Shown piece by piece: positions 17,428 through 26,769 of a stretch of DNA of 64,000 nucleotides. A program made the translations under genes and the position numbers. Origin of the DNA: an uncultured Mailhella sp. (GTDB taxonomy: Bacteria > Desulfobacterota > Desulfovibrionia > Desulfovibrionales > Desulfovibrionaceae); assembly GCA_944324085.1 (NCBI GenBank), contig CALUUX010000003.1, positions 62,001-126,000 of the forward strand, read 5' to 3'. Each line of letters starts with the position of its first letter. Position 1 is the stretch's first letter. A model generated the notes under the pieces. That model was not told where the DNA came from and made no database searches. It saw nothing but the letters and a program-made list of their open reading frames with translations.

Positions 17428-18495
17428 TCAGGCGCGGGATTTGTTTTCCAGCCTGACGGCCAGCGTTTCCAGCATGTCGAGAAGACCGGAATCGGCGGGC
17501 TGTTCGGGAGCGGCGTTTTCCGTTCCCGTCATGAGGCTGTCCAGTTTGGCGTTGAGTTCGGCTCGCTCTTCGGGGGAGGAGCTGACTTCGAGAAGTTCAC
17601 GGTAAATGTTCGCGGCCTCGCCCGTGGCTCCCTGTTCTTCCAGAATGCGGGCCATGGAGCGCGTGCACAGGGAGCTTTTGCCTTCCAGCGGCGCGCGAGG
17701 CACGGCTCGAACGGCGGGAACCCGTTCGGCGTCCGTTTCTTCCCGGGATTCGTCGCCGGGAGAGGCGGCGTCCGTTTCGGGAAAGAAGAGCTCGGACGCG
17801 GAAGGAGGAAGATGCGTCGCGGGAGAGGGCGTCGGCTCTTCGTCGTCGAAGACGTCGTCATCGTCGGGCACGGCGTCCAGACTGTACCAGGGGGCGTCCG
17901 CGTTCATGACGAAACATGAGCCGGAGGCGTCTTTTTTGTCGGCGTCGTTGGGGGAGGGCTTATCGCGTTCGGAGTCGGCGGGCGTCCGCGTTTCGTCGGC
18001 GGATTCTGCCGGAGAAGGGGGCTCGTCTTTCGCGTCCTGATGATTGTTTTCGCGCAGGGCTTTCATGCCCGCGGCGAACACGTCGGCGAGACTGGGGCCG
18101 CTTTCCCGGAAGGTGGCTCCGAAAAAGAGGAGCATGGCGGCCTGATCGGCCCGCACTCCCGGAAGTTTGCTCCAGATTTCCCAAAGCGCGGAGCAGCGGG
18201 AAAGCGATTCGATGACGCCGGAGGCCTCGAGGCCGGCCGCGACGTCCTGACCGGCCTCGTGAAGCAGCTCAATGAGAAAAAGGCGCGCGTCGAGGAACTC
18301 GGGATGACGGGAGAGCCCGGATCTGAGCACTTCCACGGCTTCCATGCGGCGGCCGGTTTCCGCGAGAAGGCGGGCGTAGGGGAGAAAGATGCGGGAGGCG
18401 GGGTCGAGAGAAAGGACTTCCTGATACCAGAGAGCCTTTTCCGGTCGGGAATGTTCGGTAAGCGGTGAATTCATGGAAGAAGAGCCTTCAGTCAT
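17428..18495 (-). CDS. TPR-like protein with acidic disordered middle
   Basis: The product is about 355 residues. The N-terminal part (about 10-140) is a tetratricopeptide-like helical repeat region (PYARLLAETGRRMEAVEVL, DARLFLIELLHEAGQDVA). The middle (about 150-255) is low-complexity, Asp/Glu/Pro/Ser-rich and probably disordered. The C-terminus (about 270-355) contains another TPR-like pair (SMARILEEQGATGEAANIYR) and a coiled end. No signal peptide is present, so it is cytosolic. The start at 18495 overlaps the ftsB stop; the ATG at 18474 is an alternative. The exact role is unknown; context suggests envelope or division. Confidence 0.82.
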   Translation of the reverse strand: MTEGSSSMNSPLTEHSRPEKALWYQEVLSLDPASRIFLPYARLLAETGRRMEAVEVLRSGLSRHPEFLDARLFLIELLHEAGQDVAAGLEASGVIESLSRCSALWEIWSKLPGVRADQAAMLLFFGATFRESGPSLADVFAAGMKALRENNHQDAKDEPPSPAESADETRTPADSERDKPSPNDADKKDASGSCFVMNADAPWYSLDAVPDDDDVFDDEEPTPSPATHLPPSASELFFPETDAASPGDESREETDAERVPAVRAVPRAPLEGKSSLCTRSMARILEEQGATGEAANIYRELLEVSSSPEERAELNAKLDSLMTGTENAAPEQPADSGLLDMLETLAVRLENKSRA

Positions 18496-18841
18496 GCCTG
18501 TCGTCCGCGCCAAGCCATGCCGAATCCTCTCTATTCTTGTCGAAAAGATAGAGGATTTCGTTTTTTCTCACATAGTTGAGGCGTTGTCGAATCACTTTTT
18601 CCACATAGGCGGGATCGGTTTTCAGCAGCCGTATTTCGCGACTCAGGGCGGCGCGTTTTTCATCGAGAGCGGCCAGTTCCTCGGAAAGCTCGCTCTGTTT
18701 TTCCTTGAGCACGCGCCAGGTGTAGAGACTGTGGGATCCCCACACGATACGGCTCGCCAGCGCGAAGTTGAGCAGAACCGCGAGTACGAGCAGGGACAGT
18801 TTCCACCAGAAGGCCTTGTTGGAGGATGTGCGATGATTCAT
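18488..18841 (-). CDS. ftsB: Septum formation initiator FtsB/DivIC-like protein
   Basis: A single-pass bitopic protein of about 117 residues: a short cytosolic N-terminus, one transmembrane helix (WWKLSLLVLAVLLNFALA), then a coiled coil (LKEKQSELSEELAALDEKRA) and the conserved DPAYVEKVIRQRLNYVRKNE. This is the FtsB layout that joins FtsL/FtsQ in the divisome. The start is uncertain: ATG at 18841 or GTG at 18847, neither with a good ribosome site. It lies between pgsA and the TPR-like gene on the same strand. Confidence 0.88.
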   Translation of the reverse strand: MNHRTSSNKAFWWKLSLLVLAVLLNFALASRIVWGSHSLYTWRVLKEKQSELSEELAALDEKRAALSREIRLLKTDPAYVEKVIRQRLNYVRKNEILYLFDKNREDSAWLGADDRHD

Positions 18842-18865
18842 GGACACGGCGTCGCCAGGAAAAGG

Positions 18866-19456
18866 CTAGTAGGTTTCTGCCAGATGATCGCGCCACTGAC
18901 GGTAGAACAGATAAAAATAATTGCAGCCGGAAAAAATGGTGAGCACCAAAGCGATGTAGAGCACCACGGTGCCGATGAGATGAACCGGCAGGCCCAGAAC
19001 GGGAAAATGGATGAGCAGCGGCACCATGGCGATGATCTGGAACACGGTTTTCCATTTGCCGTACCAGTCGGCCGCGATGACCACGCCCTTGTCGGCTGCC
19101 ACGGCGCGCAGGCCCGTGACGGCGAGTTCGCGGATGATGATGATGATGACCACCCACGCGGGCACCCAGCCGAGGCCCACCATCTCGATGAGAATGGAGC
19201 AAATGAGCAGTTTGTCGGCCAGCGGGTCGAGAAATTTGCCGAAGTTGGTCACCTGTTTTTCGCGGCGCGCGATGTAGCCGTCGAGAAAGTCGGTGACGGC
19301 CGCGGCCACAAAGAGAATCATGGCGATCCAGCAGGTATAGACGTTGGGAAAGTGGATAAGTAGCAGAATGGGTAGCACGGCCCCTATGCGCATCATGGTG
19401 ATGCGGTTGGCCCAGCCCATGTTTTTGAATATTTGCGTGACGTCTGACAGAAACAT
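18866..19456 (-). CDS. pgsA: CDP-diacylglycerol-glycerol-3-phosphate 3-phosphatidyltransferase
   Basis: The 196-residue integral membrane enzyme carries the CDP-alcohol phosphotransferase signature DG-x2-AR-x8-G-x3-D-x3-D, seen as DGYIARR followed by NFGKFLDPLAD. It makes phosphatidylglycerophosphate, the first committed step to phosphatidylglycerol. The start at 19456 is chosen because a GGGGAG stretch precedes it; the in-frame ATG at 19480 has none. First gene of the pgsA-ftsB-TPR-lipoprotein unit. Confidence 0.95.
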   Translation of the reverse strand: MFLSDVTQIFKNMGWANRITMMRIGAVLPILLLIHFPNVYTCWIAMILFVAAAVTDFLDGYIARREKQVTNFGKFLDPLADKLLICSILIEMVGLGWVPAWVVIIIIIRELAVTGLRAVAADKGVVIAADWYGKWKTVFQIIAMVPLLIHFPVLGLPVHLIGTVVLYIALVLTIFSGCNYFYLFYRQWRDHLAETY

Positions 19457-19731
19457 ACCTTTTCTCCCCCGCAAGGTCATATCAATGGATACGACTTATC
19501 ATAAAGAGGGGCGACGCGGCAAGGCGGAAGGGGGCCGGAGAAGGAGAAAAAACTTTTTCTTTCGAAGAATATAAGAAATGTCAGGAAAAATTTTTTCTTG
19601 CCGCCTCGGTCGGAAAGAAAATTGTTTTCCGCCGCTTCTTGACTTGTGCGAGGAGTATGCGAGAAAATACGTTCTGCCGCGCCACGCATGGCGCGGCCAT
19701 ACCATGGGCTTTCGCCCGGAAGGAAGCAGCC

Positions 19732-21102
19732 TTGTTTAGCAGAAGACCAATCTCCTATCGCTCGTCGTCCCGGCGCTCTTCATCCGGGCTCTCCGTTGTC
19801 GTCATGCTGTTCATCCTTGCGCTTGCGGGAGCCGGCGCGTATTTCCTCATGCGCGATCTGAGCGGTCCCGCCGTGACCATTTCTCCGGAACTCAGCGGTC
19901 GGGTGGGGCTTCAGCAAAATCTGGAACTGGACGTGTCCGACAAGTCGGGCGTGCAGTCCGTCGCTGTGACGGTGAAGCGCGGCGAACAGAGCATGACCGT
20001 GCTGCAGCAGACCTTCAGCACGCTGGAGAATCGGCAGAAGGTGGCGTTCAATCTAAAAGACACGCGCCTTCCCGAAGGGGCTTTTGAACTGGAAATCAAA
20101 GCGGTGGACGGCTCGTACGCCGGATTCGGCCGCGGAAACGCCACCACGATCAATCTTCCCGTGATTCTGGATTCCCAGCCGCCCCGCATCGCCGTTCGTA
20201 CCGGTCCCCCGGCCATGTACCGAGGCGGCAGCGGCCTCATCGTCTATACCGTTTCCGAGGACGTGGCGCAGACGGGCGTCCGCGTTGGCGAGCTGTTTTT
20301 CCCCGGCTACAAGCTGGACAACGGCGCGTACGCGTGTTTGTTCCCCTTCCCCATCGCGTTGCGCACGGGGGATTTTCTTCCCGAAATCATGGCTCGCGAT
20401 CTCGCGGGCAATGAGACCTCCAGTCGTCTGCTCGTGCACGCGCTGAACAGAAATTATCGTTCGGACACCCTGAACATTCCGGAGTCGTTCCTCAACTTCA
20501 AGGCCGGCGAGCTTGCCCAGCTGTGTCCCGAAGAATCCACGCCGCTCTCGCAGTATCTCTGTTCCAACAACAAGGTGCGCGAGAGCAACGACGCCACGCT
20601 CATCAAGGTGGCCGCCGATCCGGCCAACGTTTCTCCCCGGTTCTTGTGGAGCGGATCGTTCCGTCGTCTGCCCCGTTCGGCCGTGAAGGCCAATTTCGGC
20701 GACTTCCGCACCTATGTGGACGGCAACCGGCAGAAGATAGACGAACAGACGCACATGGGGCTCGATCTCGCTTCCGTGGCGCACGCCGAAGTGCCCGCCT
20801 CGCAGAACGGCCGCGTGGTCTGGGTGGACTATCTTGGCATTCACGGCAATATGATCCTTATCGATCACGGCATGGGCCTCATGACGCAGTACTCCCATCT
20901 CAGCGAGTACGGCGTGAAGGTGGGCGATATGGTGAAGGCCGGTCAGATCATCGGCCGCACGGGGACGAGCGGACTGGCCGGCGGCGATCATCTGCATTTC
21001 GGCGTGCTGGTGGGCGGCGTGCCCGTTCAGCCTCTGGAATGGCTGGATTCTTCCTGGGTGAAGAACAACATCACCTCACGCATCAACATCAATTTAAATT
21101 AG
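19732..21102 (+). CDS. Membrane-anchored M23 family metallopeptidase
   Basis: The product is about 456 residues. A short basic N-terminus and one transmembrane helix (about 20-40, VVVMLFILALAGAGAYFLM) are followed by a beta-rich periplasmic region (about 50-330) and a C-terminal LytM/M23 domain with THMGLDLAS, VDYLGIHGNMILIDHGMGL and GDHLHFGV, the zinc ligands of active M23 endopeptidases. It probably cleaves peptidoglycan cross-links. The best start is TTG at 19732 with GGAAGG upstream; upstream in-frame codons lack a ribosome site. It stands alone between pgsA (divergent) and the lactate dehydrogenase. Confidence 0.88.
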   Translation: MFSRRPISYRSSSRRSSSGLSVVVMLFILALAGAGAYFLMRDLSGPAVTISPELSGRVGLQQNLELDVSDKSGVQSVAVTVKRGEQSMTVLQQTFSTLENRQKVAFNLKDTRLPEGAFELEIKAVDGSYAGFGRGNATTINLPVILDSQPPRIAVRTGPPAMYRGGSGLIVYTVSEDVAQTGVRVGELFFPGYKLDNGAYACLFPFPIALRTGDFLPEIMARDLAGNETSSRLLVHALNRNYRSDTLNIPESFLNFKAGELAQLCPEESTPLSQYLCSNNKVRESNDATLIKVAADPANVSPRFLWSGSFRRLPRSAVKANFGDFRTYVDGNRQKIDEQTHMGLDLASVAHAEVPASQNGRVVWVDYLGIHGNMILIDHGMGLMTQYSHLSEYGVKVGDMVKAGQIIGRTGTSGLAGGDHLHFGVLVGGVPVQPLEWLDSSWVKNNITSRININLN

Positions 21103-21202
21103 GACTCCGTCGCGTTTGACGCGGCGAGAATGACATCGGGCCTGCGCGGAGCGGTCTCCGTTCCGGCGGGCCCCCCTTTGTTTCGTTTTCAAGGAGACCG
21201 TC

Positions 21203-24200
21203 ATGCCCCACAAAGGGCCCCATATTTCCATATCGGCCGAGTATGTGGTCAACCGCATTCTCCGCATCAATCTGGATGAGTTTGAACGCTGGCCGCAGAG
21301 CGTGCGTCAGCTGGCCATCGACATCGCTGAAGAACTGTTTCTTGTGGCGTACAACCCTTTCATTTCCGCCTCGGAAGTGAAAAAGAGCGTCAACGAGCAC
21401 TATCAGGCCGAGTCTCCTTCCCTCGCGCATGAATACGCCACGGCCATAAGCGAAGGCATCACCATGTTCTGGAGCGCGCATGAGGCCGAGCTTGAGTTCT
21501 GCCGGGAGCTGGAGGGACGTCTTGCCTCCATCATGCCCGACGACTGCATTCTGCGCCGCCGCGGCGCGCTGGTGGCCGCCGCCACCGACGCCACCGATCT
21601 TCGCATGGAACTGCCGCTGCTGGTGGTGGAGCCGGACACGCCGGAACAGATAAGCGCGCTGGTTCGTCTCGCCAATGAAATGAAGTTCGCCATCATCCCC
21701 CGCGGCGGAGCGTCGGGACTTACGGGCGGCACGGTGCCCACGCGCAAGCGCACCGTGGTGGTGAGCACCACGCGCCTTACCGCCAAGTCGGTGAACAAGG
21801 CCGCGCGCACCATGACCTGTCAGGCCGGCGTGGTCACGCAGGACGCCATCGATTTCGCCGCGTCCAAGGGACTGCTTTTCACCGTGGATCCGGCTTCGAA
21901 AACGGCCTCGACCATCGGCGGCAACGTGTCGGAAAATTCCGGCGGTCCCTTCTGCTTTGAGTACGGCACCACCATCGACAATCTTCTTTCCTGGACCATG
22001 GTCACGCCTACGGGCGAAATCATCCGCATTGAAAGGGTGAATCATCCCGGGCACAAGATTCTGCCCGACGAAACCGTGGTCTTTGAGGTGAAGGATCTTT
22101 CCGGCGGCATGCGCAACGTGGTCCGACTGAAAGGCAACGAGGTCAGGCACGACGGCCTCGGAAAGGACGTGACCAACAAGCTGCTCGACGGACTGCCCGG
22201 CATGCAGAAGGAAGGCATTGACGGCATCATCACCGAGGCCACGTTCCTGCTGCATCCCAAGCCGTCCGTTTCCCGCGTCATGGTGCTGGAATTTTACGGC
22301 ACGTCCATGGTGCCCGCGGCGCAGCTCGTGCGCAAGATCGTGAATCTGCGCGACAAGATACGCGAACAGGGCGGCGACGTGCGCGTGTCGGCGCTGGAAG
22401 AGTTCAATTCCAAGTATGTGCAGGCCATCAACTATCAGCCCAAATCCGACAGGCACAAGGGCAGTCCCATTTCCGTCATCATCGTGCAGGTGGACGGCAA
22501 CGACGCCTATGTGCTCGACGACACCGTGCAGGCCATTTACGCGCTTGCCGGCGACGATCCTTTCGTCTTCGCGGCCATAGCGAAGGACGACAAGCAGGCC
22601 GCCGAATTCTGGGAAGACCGGCATCGTCTTTCGGCTATAGCCAAGCGCACGTCCGGTTTTAAAATGAACGAGGACGTGGTTCTGCCCATAGCGCGCATTC
22701 CGGAATTCGCCCGGTATCTGGAATGTCTCAACGTGGCGGCCGCGGCGGAAGCCTACCGGTTCGCGTTGCAGGAATTGTCCCGCCTTCAGGGTTTTCCTCT
22801 GGAAGATCCGGCGTTCAACGAGGAATTTTCCTTTGCCTCCCATGTGGCCGCGAGCGACGAATCCAATATTGATCCCTCGCTCGTGGATGAGGAGGTGGCG
22901 GCCCGCGCCGAGTCGTGGCTCACGGCGCAGAAGGATCGCTTCCCCCGGCTGGCGTCCCGCATCGACGGCATTGTGGCGTACATGAAGAGCAGTCGCATCG
23001 TGGTGGCCAGCCACATGCACGCCGGCGACGGCAACTGCCATGTGAACATTCCCGTGAATTCCAACGATCCCCGCATGATGGAGCACGCCGAGGACGTGGC
23101 CATGCAGGTGATGGCCAAAACGCAGGAGCTGGATGGAGCGGTTTCGGGCGAGCACGGCATAGGCATCACCAAGATCGCTTTTCTCGACTCCAAGCAGATG
23201 GAGAGCCTGCGCGAATTCAAGATGCGCGTGGACCCCAGAGATCTGTTCAATCCCGGCAAGCTGATCACTCGCAAGCTGCCGGTGAGACCGTTCACCTTTT
23301 CCTTCAACAGGCTCATTTCGGACATCAAGGAATCCGGCCTGCCCGACAAGGAATGTCTCATCCGCCTGCTTTCTCAGGTGCAGACCTGCACGCGCTGCGG
23401 CAAGTGCAAGCAGGTGTGCCCCATGGTGTACCCCGAGCGTTCCTTCCAGTATAATCCGCGCAACAAGAATCTCATTCTTGGCGCGCTTACCGAGGCCATT
23501 TACTATTCCCAGGTCACTACGGGCAAGCCTTCCGCGGAACTTCTTCAGGAATTGCGCCATCTCGTGGAGCACTGCACGGGCTGTGGCCGCTGCACGTCGG
23601 TGTGCCCGGTGAAGATCGAATCGCCGGAAGTCGCGCTCAGCTCCCTGGCCTATGTGAAACGAGAAGGCATGGGCGGGCATCCCATCAAGTCGCAGGTGCT
23701 CAACGTGCTGTCGTCCGATCCGTCGAAACGCGTGCCCGCCTTCGCCAAAATGGCGGCTCTCGGGCAGAACGTGATGAACCAGTTCATTCCGCTCGTGCCC
23801 CGCGTGTGGCGCAAGCGCATGAACAGCCCGTTGTTTTCCGGCAAGGGGCCGGCTCTCGGCATGGTCAGCATCTATGAAAGCCTGCATCTGGAAAAGAACG
23901 CTGCGGCGCATCTGTTCCTTCCCGTGAGCGGCGACATATCGGCGCAGGGCGTTCTGGAAGGCCGCGTGCCCGCCGTGCTGTACTTCCCCGGTTGCGGCGG
24001 CAGTCTGTTCTATCGTCGCATCGCCCTCGCGTCCATCGCGCTCATGATGTACGCGGGCGTGCCCGTGGTCATTCCGGGAAGGCATCTTTGCTGCGGTTAT
24101 CCTCTGCTGGCCGCGGGGGCAGCCGATCAGTACGAGATCAACCTTCAGCGCAACCGTCAGGTCATCGCCGCTACGCTTCAGGCCGCGGCCGAAGCCGGTT

Positions 24201-24859
24201 TCGACGTGAACATGCTGATCACGGCCTGCGGATCCTGCCGCGAATCGCTGATGCGCCACGGCATCACGGGACTGGACGGGAACGTGCTGCCGCACAATGA
24301 TATCGTGCAGCTGCTGGTGGATCGACTGCCGCACGGCGTGTCCGTCAGCGACGAACGCATCATCTATCATTCCTCCTGTCATCCCGCATGGTCTGGAGTG
24401 AAGGCCACCAAGGACGGCGGCAAGGTGGCTCGCGCGCTGGAGCGCATCACCGGCGCGTCCATTTTGTTGAATCCGGGCTGCTGCGGCGAATCCGGCGCGG
24501 GCGCGTACACCTGCCCTGAGATTTACAACGTGCTTCGCGAACGCAAGCGCGACAGACTGCAAACCGCGCTCGCCGGATACAAGGCCGACGCGCCCATTCT
24601 GGTGTGTTGTCCGTCCTGCAAAATCGGCATCGCCCGCACGCTCATGACCATGGACGTCAAGCATCCGGCGAGAGGCAAGGACAAGACCGTGGAGGAGGGC
24701 GCCGTCATCGATACGCATCGTCCGGTGCTGCACAACGCCGAATGGCTGGCCGAAACGCTGCTGGGCAAGAACTGGTTGTCCACGTTCAAGGCGCAGGCTT
24801 CCCGGACGGAAGGGCATCCCGGCGTGCGCGTCGTGTGCATGGAAGAAAGAAAACGGTGA
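21203..24859 (+). CDS. D-lactate dehydrogenase-type FAD/Fe-S/CCG oxidoreductase (single large chain)
   Basis: The 1218-residue fusion starts with a unique helical N-terminus (1-130). An FAD-binding type 4 domain follows (about 135-290, PRGGASGLTGGTV, GGNVSENSGGP), then the FAD-oxidase C domain with GEHGIG near 648. A double 4Fe-4S domain is next (CTRCGKCKQVCP near 728, CTGCGRCTSVCP near 791), and two CCG domains close the chain (CCGYP near 963, CCGESGAG near 1092). This layout is that of anaerobic D-lactate (or glycolate/2-hydroxyglutarate) dehydrogenases feeding electrons to quinone or Fe-S partners; in sulfate reducers it supports lactate oxidation. CAAGGAGA precedes the ATG, and a strong terminator follows at 24911. 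The exact 2-hydroxyacid is not decided by sequence. Confidence 0.93.
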   Translation: MPHKGPHISISAEYVVNRILRINLDEFERWPQSVRQLAIDIAEELFLVAYNPFISASEVKKSVNEHYQAESPSLAHEYATAISEGITMFWSAHEAELEFCRELEGRLASIMPDDCILRRRGALVAAATDATDLRMELPLLVVEPDTPEQISALVRLANEMKFAIIPRGGASGLTGGTVPTRKRTVVVSTTRLTAKSVNKAARTMTCQAGVVTQDAIDFAASKGLLFTVDPASKTASTIGGNVSENSGGPFCFEYGTTIDNLLSWTMVTPTGEIIRIERVNHPGHKILPDETVVFEVKDLSGGMRNVVRLKGNEVRHDGLGKDVTNKLLDGLPGMQKEGIDGIITEATFLLHPKPSVSRVMVLEFYGTSMVPAAQLVRKIVNLRDKIREQGGDVRVSALEEFNSKYVQAINYQPKSDRHKGSPISVIIVQVDGNDAYVLDDTVQAIYALAGDDPFVFAAIAKDDKQAAEFWEDRHRLSAIAKRTSGFKMNEDVVLPIARIPEFARYLECLNVAAAAEAYRFALQELSRLQGFPLEDPAFNEEFSFASHVAASDESNIDPSLVDEEVAARAESWLTAQKDRFPRLASRIDGIVAYMKSSRIVVASHMHAGDGNCHVNIPVNSNDPRMMEHAEDVAMQVMAKTQELDGAVSGEHGIGITKIAFLDSKQMESLREFKMRVDPRDLFNPGKLITRKLPVRPFTFSFNRLISDIKESGLPDKECLIRLLSQVQTCTRCGKCKQVCPMVYPERSFQYNPRNKNLILGALTEAIYYSQVTTGKPSAELLQELRHLVEHCTGCGRCTSVCPVKIESPEVALSSLAYVKREGMGGHPIKSQVLNVLSSDPSKRVPAFAKMAALGQNVMNQFIPLVPRVWRKRMNSPLFSGKGPALGMVSIYESLHLEKNAAAHLFLPVSGDISAQGVLEGRVPAVLYFPGCGGSLFYRRIALASIALMMYAGVPVVIPGRHLCCGYPLLAAGAADQYEINLQRNRQVIAATLQAAAEAGFDVNMLITACGSCRESLMRHGITGLDGNVLPHNDIVQLLVDRLPHGVSVSDERIIYHSSCHPAWSGVKATKDGGKVARALERITGASILLNPGCCGESGAGAYTCPEIYNVLRERKRDRLQTALAGYKADAPILVCCPSCKIGIARTLMTMDVKHPARGKDKTVEEGAVIDTHRPVLHNAEWLAETLLGKNWLSTFKAQASRTEGHPGVRVVCMEERKR

Positions 24860-24910
24860 CGAGGGTTTTCCGCGTCTTGCGCGGAAGGAATCCGCTCGTT
24901 CTTTGAAAAA

Positions 24911-24938
24911 AAAGAGCCCCGGTTCGCCGGGGCTCTTT
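24911..24938 (+). terminator. Intrinsic terminator after the D-lactate dehydrogenase
   Basis: A 12-bp perfect stem AAAGAGCCCCGG with the stable TTCG tetraloop; the 3' arm ends in TTT, and an A run precedes the 5' arm, so it could work in both directions. Confidence 0.9.
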
Positions 24939-25057
24939 GCGTGCGCTCGAAGGAGGGGAAAAGCGCGTATTTTGGGGGAAGTTTCGGGCTTGGGAATTTT
25001 CATTGACCTCTCATGGGAGCTTGGCCAGTGTCATGGCATAAACCAAGGAGTCGAGCC

Positions 25058-25504
25058 ATGTCATTGAAAGCAGTACATCCTGTGACCGTCGCGCTTGCGC
25101 TGGCCCTGACGTTCGGAGCCGTCGGCTGCCGCCCCGCTCCCGTGACCGTCGCCGCTCCTCCACAGACGTCGGTGGCCTCTCTGGACGGTTTTGCCTGGGA
25201 AACGTCCGCGCCGCAGTCGAAGCTGGATTTCCTTCTCGGCGTGGAATGCGCGCTGGCCATGGAGTCCGCCCTGGCCCAGGCCGCCCGCGAAAAGGGGGAG
25301 ACCGTGAGTCTTTCGCTGTTCGCCAACGGCTGGCAGATAGCCCTTCGCGACGCGACGAGGCCGGAACTCGTGCGCAGGATAGACGAGTTTTATTATCGCA
25401 ATCCCGATCAGAAAAACCGTCACGTCTTTGACGTGATATGGACGGAAATGGTGGCTCCAGCCCTGCCGGCGAGCGGCGGTCAGACCGAAGCCGCGGAACG
25501 CTGA
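25058..25504 (+). CDS. Small lipoprotein of unknown function
   Basis: The 148-residue product starts at 25058 with AAGGAG upstream. A lipoprotein signal ends in GAVGC. The mature domain of about 120 residues is a compact alpha/beta sequence (LGVECALAMESALAQAAREK, SLSLFANGWQIAL, RRIDEFYYRNPDQ) with no metal or catalytic motif that I recognise. The gene precedes a second small lipoprotein gene by 20 bases, probably in one transcript. Confidence 0.82.
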   Translation: MSLKAVHPVTVALALALTFGAVGCRPAPVTVAAPPQTSVASLDGFAWETSAPQSKLDFLLGVECALAMESALAQAAREKGETVSLSLFANGWQIALRDATRPELVRRIDEFYYRNPDQKNRHVFDVIWTEMVAPALPASGGQTEAAER

Positions 25505-25524
25505 ACGAGGAAAAGGAGAAGGAT

Positions 25525-25762
25525 ATGAAACGGTATCGCACGGCCGCGGTGGCGACGCTTCTTTGCGTTTCTTTGTCCATGGGAGCGACGGCGGGATGCA
25601 CCAATATGAACAGAACGCAGCAGGGAACGCTTTCCGGCGCCGGCATCGGCGCGCTGGCGGGCATCGGCCATAGCCGGAGGCAGCGGCACCATGGGCGCGC
25701 TTATCGGCGGAGGTCTCGGCGCGCTGGCGGGCGGCATTTACGGGCACGAGAGAGGTCGGTAG
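25525..25762 (+). pseudogene. Glycine-zipper lipoprotein gene interrupted by a +1 frameshift
   Basis: ATG at 25525 has AAGGAGAAGG upstream and encodes a lipoprotein signal ending in TAGC, then MNRTQQGTLSGAGIGALAG. Within ATCGGCC (25663-25669) the frame breaks. In the next frame the protein continues as IAGGSGTMGALIGGGLGALA and ends at TAG 25760-25762. Removing one G would restore a 78-residue glycine-zipper lipoprotein of the common SlyB/OmpA-glycine-zipper kind. Either the gene is broken or the base is a sequencing error. Without correction the frame reads through into the next gene. Confidence 0.75.
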
Positions 25763-25803
25763 GTCGCCTTGTGGGATGGGCGTTTTTGTGCGACAGTCCA
25801 TCC

Positions 25804-26214
25804 ATGGAAACATACGATGTCACATTTCCCGAGGGCGTGAGCGCGCTTGGCGGCGCGCGGCGGTGTCGGATCTGTCGTCTGACGCCGGAGTCGACGGTGG
25901 CGTTGCTGCGGAGTCTGGAGAGCGATCTGCCGCCTTTGCTGCTCGGCTGCGCGCGGCGGGCGTGCCCCGGCGTCGTCGTGGAGATATCGGCAGACGAGCG
26001 TGCGGCTCTCGGCGTGGATCCGGAGGGGTCGGAGGAAACGCGGGCGTTTTTTCGGCTGGTCATTCCAGACGGCGATCCGCTTTCCGCGGGATTCGATACT
26101 TCGCGTCTGGTGTTGACGGCTCCGACGCGGGGAACGGCGTTGGAAACGTCGCGTCCGGGCATGGGTCTCGTGCCGTTGAGAGCGTTGAACGACGCAGGCC
26201 CGTCCGAAGCGTGA
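25804..26214 (+). CDS. Unrecognised small cytosolic protein
   Basis: The product is 136 residues from ATG at 25804; an in-frame GTG at 25771 is an alternative and neither has a strong ribosome site. It starts METYDVTFPEG and has a CRIC pair near residue 18, another Cys pair in LGCARRACPG, and an acidic second half with no signal peptide. The two Cys pairs could hold a metal (inference). I do not recognise the family. A strong terminator follows at 26240. Confidence 0.6.
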   Translation: METYDVTFPEGVSALGGARRCRICRLTPESTVALLRSLESDLPPLLLGCARRACPGVVVEISADERAALGVDPEGSEETRAFFRLVIPDGDPLSAGFDTSRLVLTAPTRGTALETSRPGMGLVPLRALNDAGPSEA

Positions 26215-26239
26215 CGACGAAAACGGTCGAACGTTGTCG

Positions 26240-26276
26240 CGGCGCGCTTTCCGACGGGAGGCGCGTCGTTTTTTTT
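26240..26276 (+). terminator. Intrinsic terminator
   Basis: A stem of about 10 bp (CGGCGCGCTT with AGGCGCGTCG, including G-T pairs) and a 9-base loop are followed directly by eight T residues at 26269-26276. Confidence 0.82.
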
Positions 26277-26298
26277 CGTTCCGGCATGCCGGGGAGGC

Positions 26299-26769
26299 TC
26301 AGTACAGCGGCACGCTGAAGCGCAGGAGCTCGGGCTTTTCCATGATCCAGAAAACCAGAACGCTCATGACGAGCAGGGCGTATTCTCCCAGACTGCCCGT
26401 GCTGCATAATTTCAGGGAAAATCTTTTTTTGGCGAAGGGCAGCAGCGGCACGCCGTGCGTGGTGCACATGTCAAGCAGCACATGGGTGAGCGCGCCGAAG
26501 CCGAAACCCCCGACGGCGGCGTCGGGAAGAGGGCCGAGCTGTCCCGTGAGCGACCAGGCCCAGAGAGCCAGCCACCATCCGAACCAGTGCGAGGATCGGC
26601 GATGCACCTGGTTGAATTTTTTTTGCCGGAAAAAGGCCCGTCGCGCCGCGCGCTGATCCAGCATGTCCGGAACCACGGAACCGAACCATGCCGCGGCCAT
26701 GCCGACGATGGGGAAGCCTGCGGCGAAGGAGGTCATGAGGGCCATGGCCTGATGGGTGGTCCACTTCAT
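26299..26769 (-). CDS. YdjM-like inner-membrane metal-dependent hydrolase
   Basis: The 156-residue membrane protein has several hydrophobic helices and the family-type N-terminus MKWTTHQAMALMTSFAAGFP. VVPDMLDQR, RSSHWFGWW and THVLLDMCTTHGVPLLPF supply the conserved His/Asp residues of the YdjM/DUF457 family. The length fits the family. The start at 26769 has AAGGAA upstream and overlaps the yccF-like stop (ATGA), so the two genes are coupled. The biochemical activity of this family is not established. Confidence 0.85.
   Translation of the reverse strand: MKWTTHQAMALMTSFAAGFPIVGMAAAWFGSVVPDMLDQRAARRAFFRQKKFNQVHRRSSHWFGWWLALWAWSLTGQLGPLPDAAVGGFGFGALTHVLLDMCTTHGVPLLPFAKKRFSLKLCSTGSLGEYALLVMSVLVFWIMEKPELLRFSVPLY

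Noticed and set aside
24911-24938. Riboswitch or leader element before the 25058 lipoprotein
   Set aside because: The stem with TTCG loop and T-rich end is a plain terminator for the preceding gene.
21089-25003. A 1304-codon minus-strand open frame
   Set aside because: It is antisense to the D-lactate dehydrogenase, whose translation has all expected domains. The minus frame is rich in His, Arg and Gly with no domain, a known effect of GC-rich codon use.
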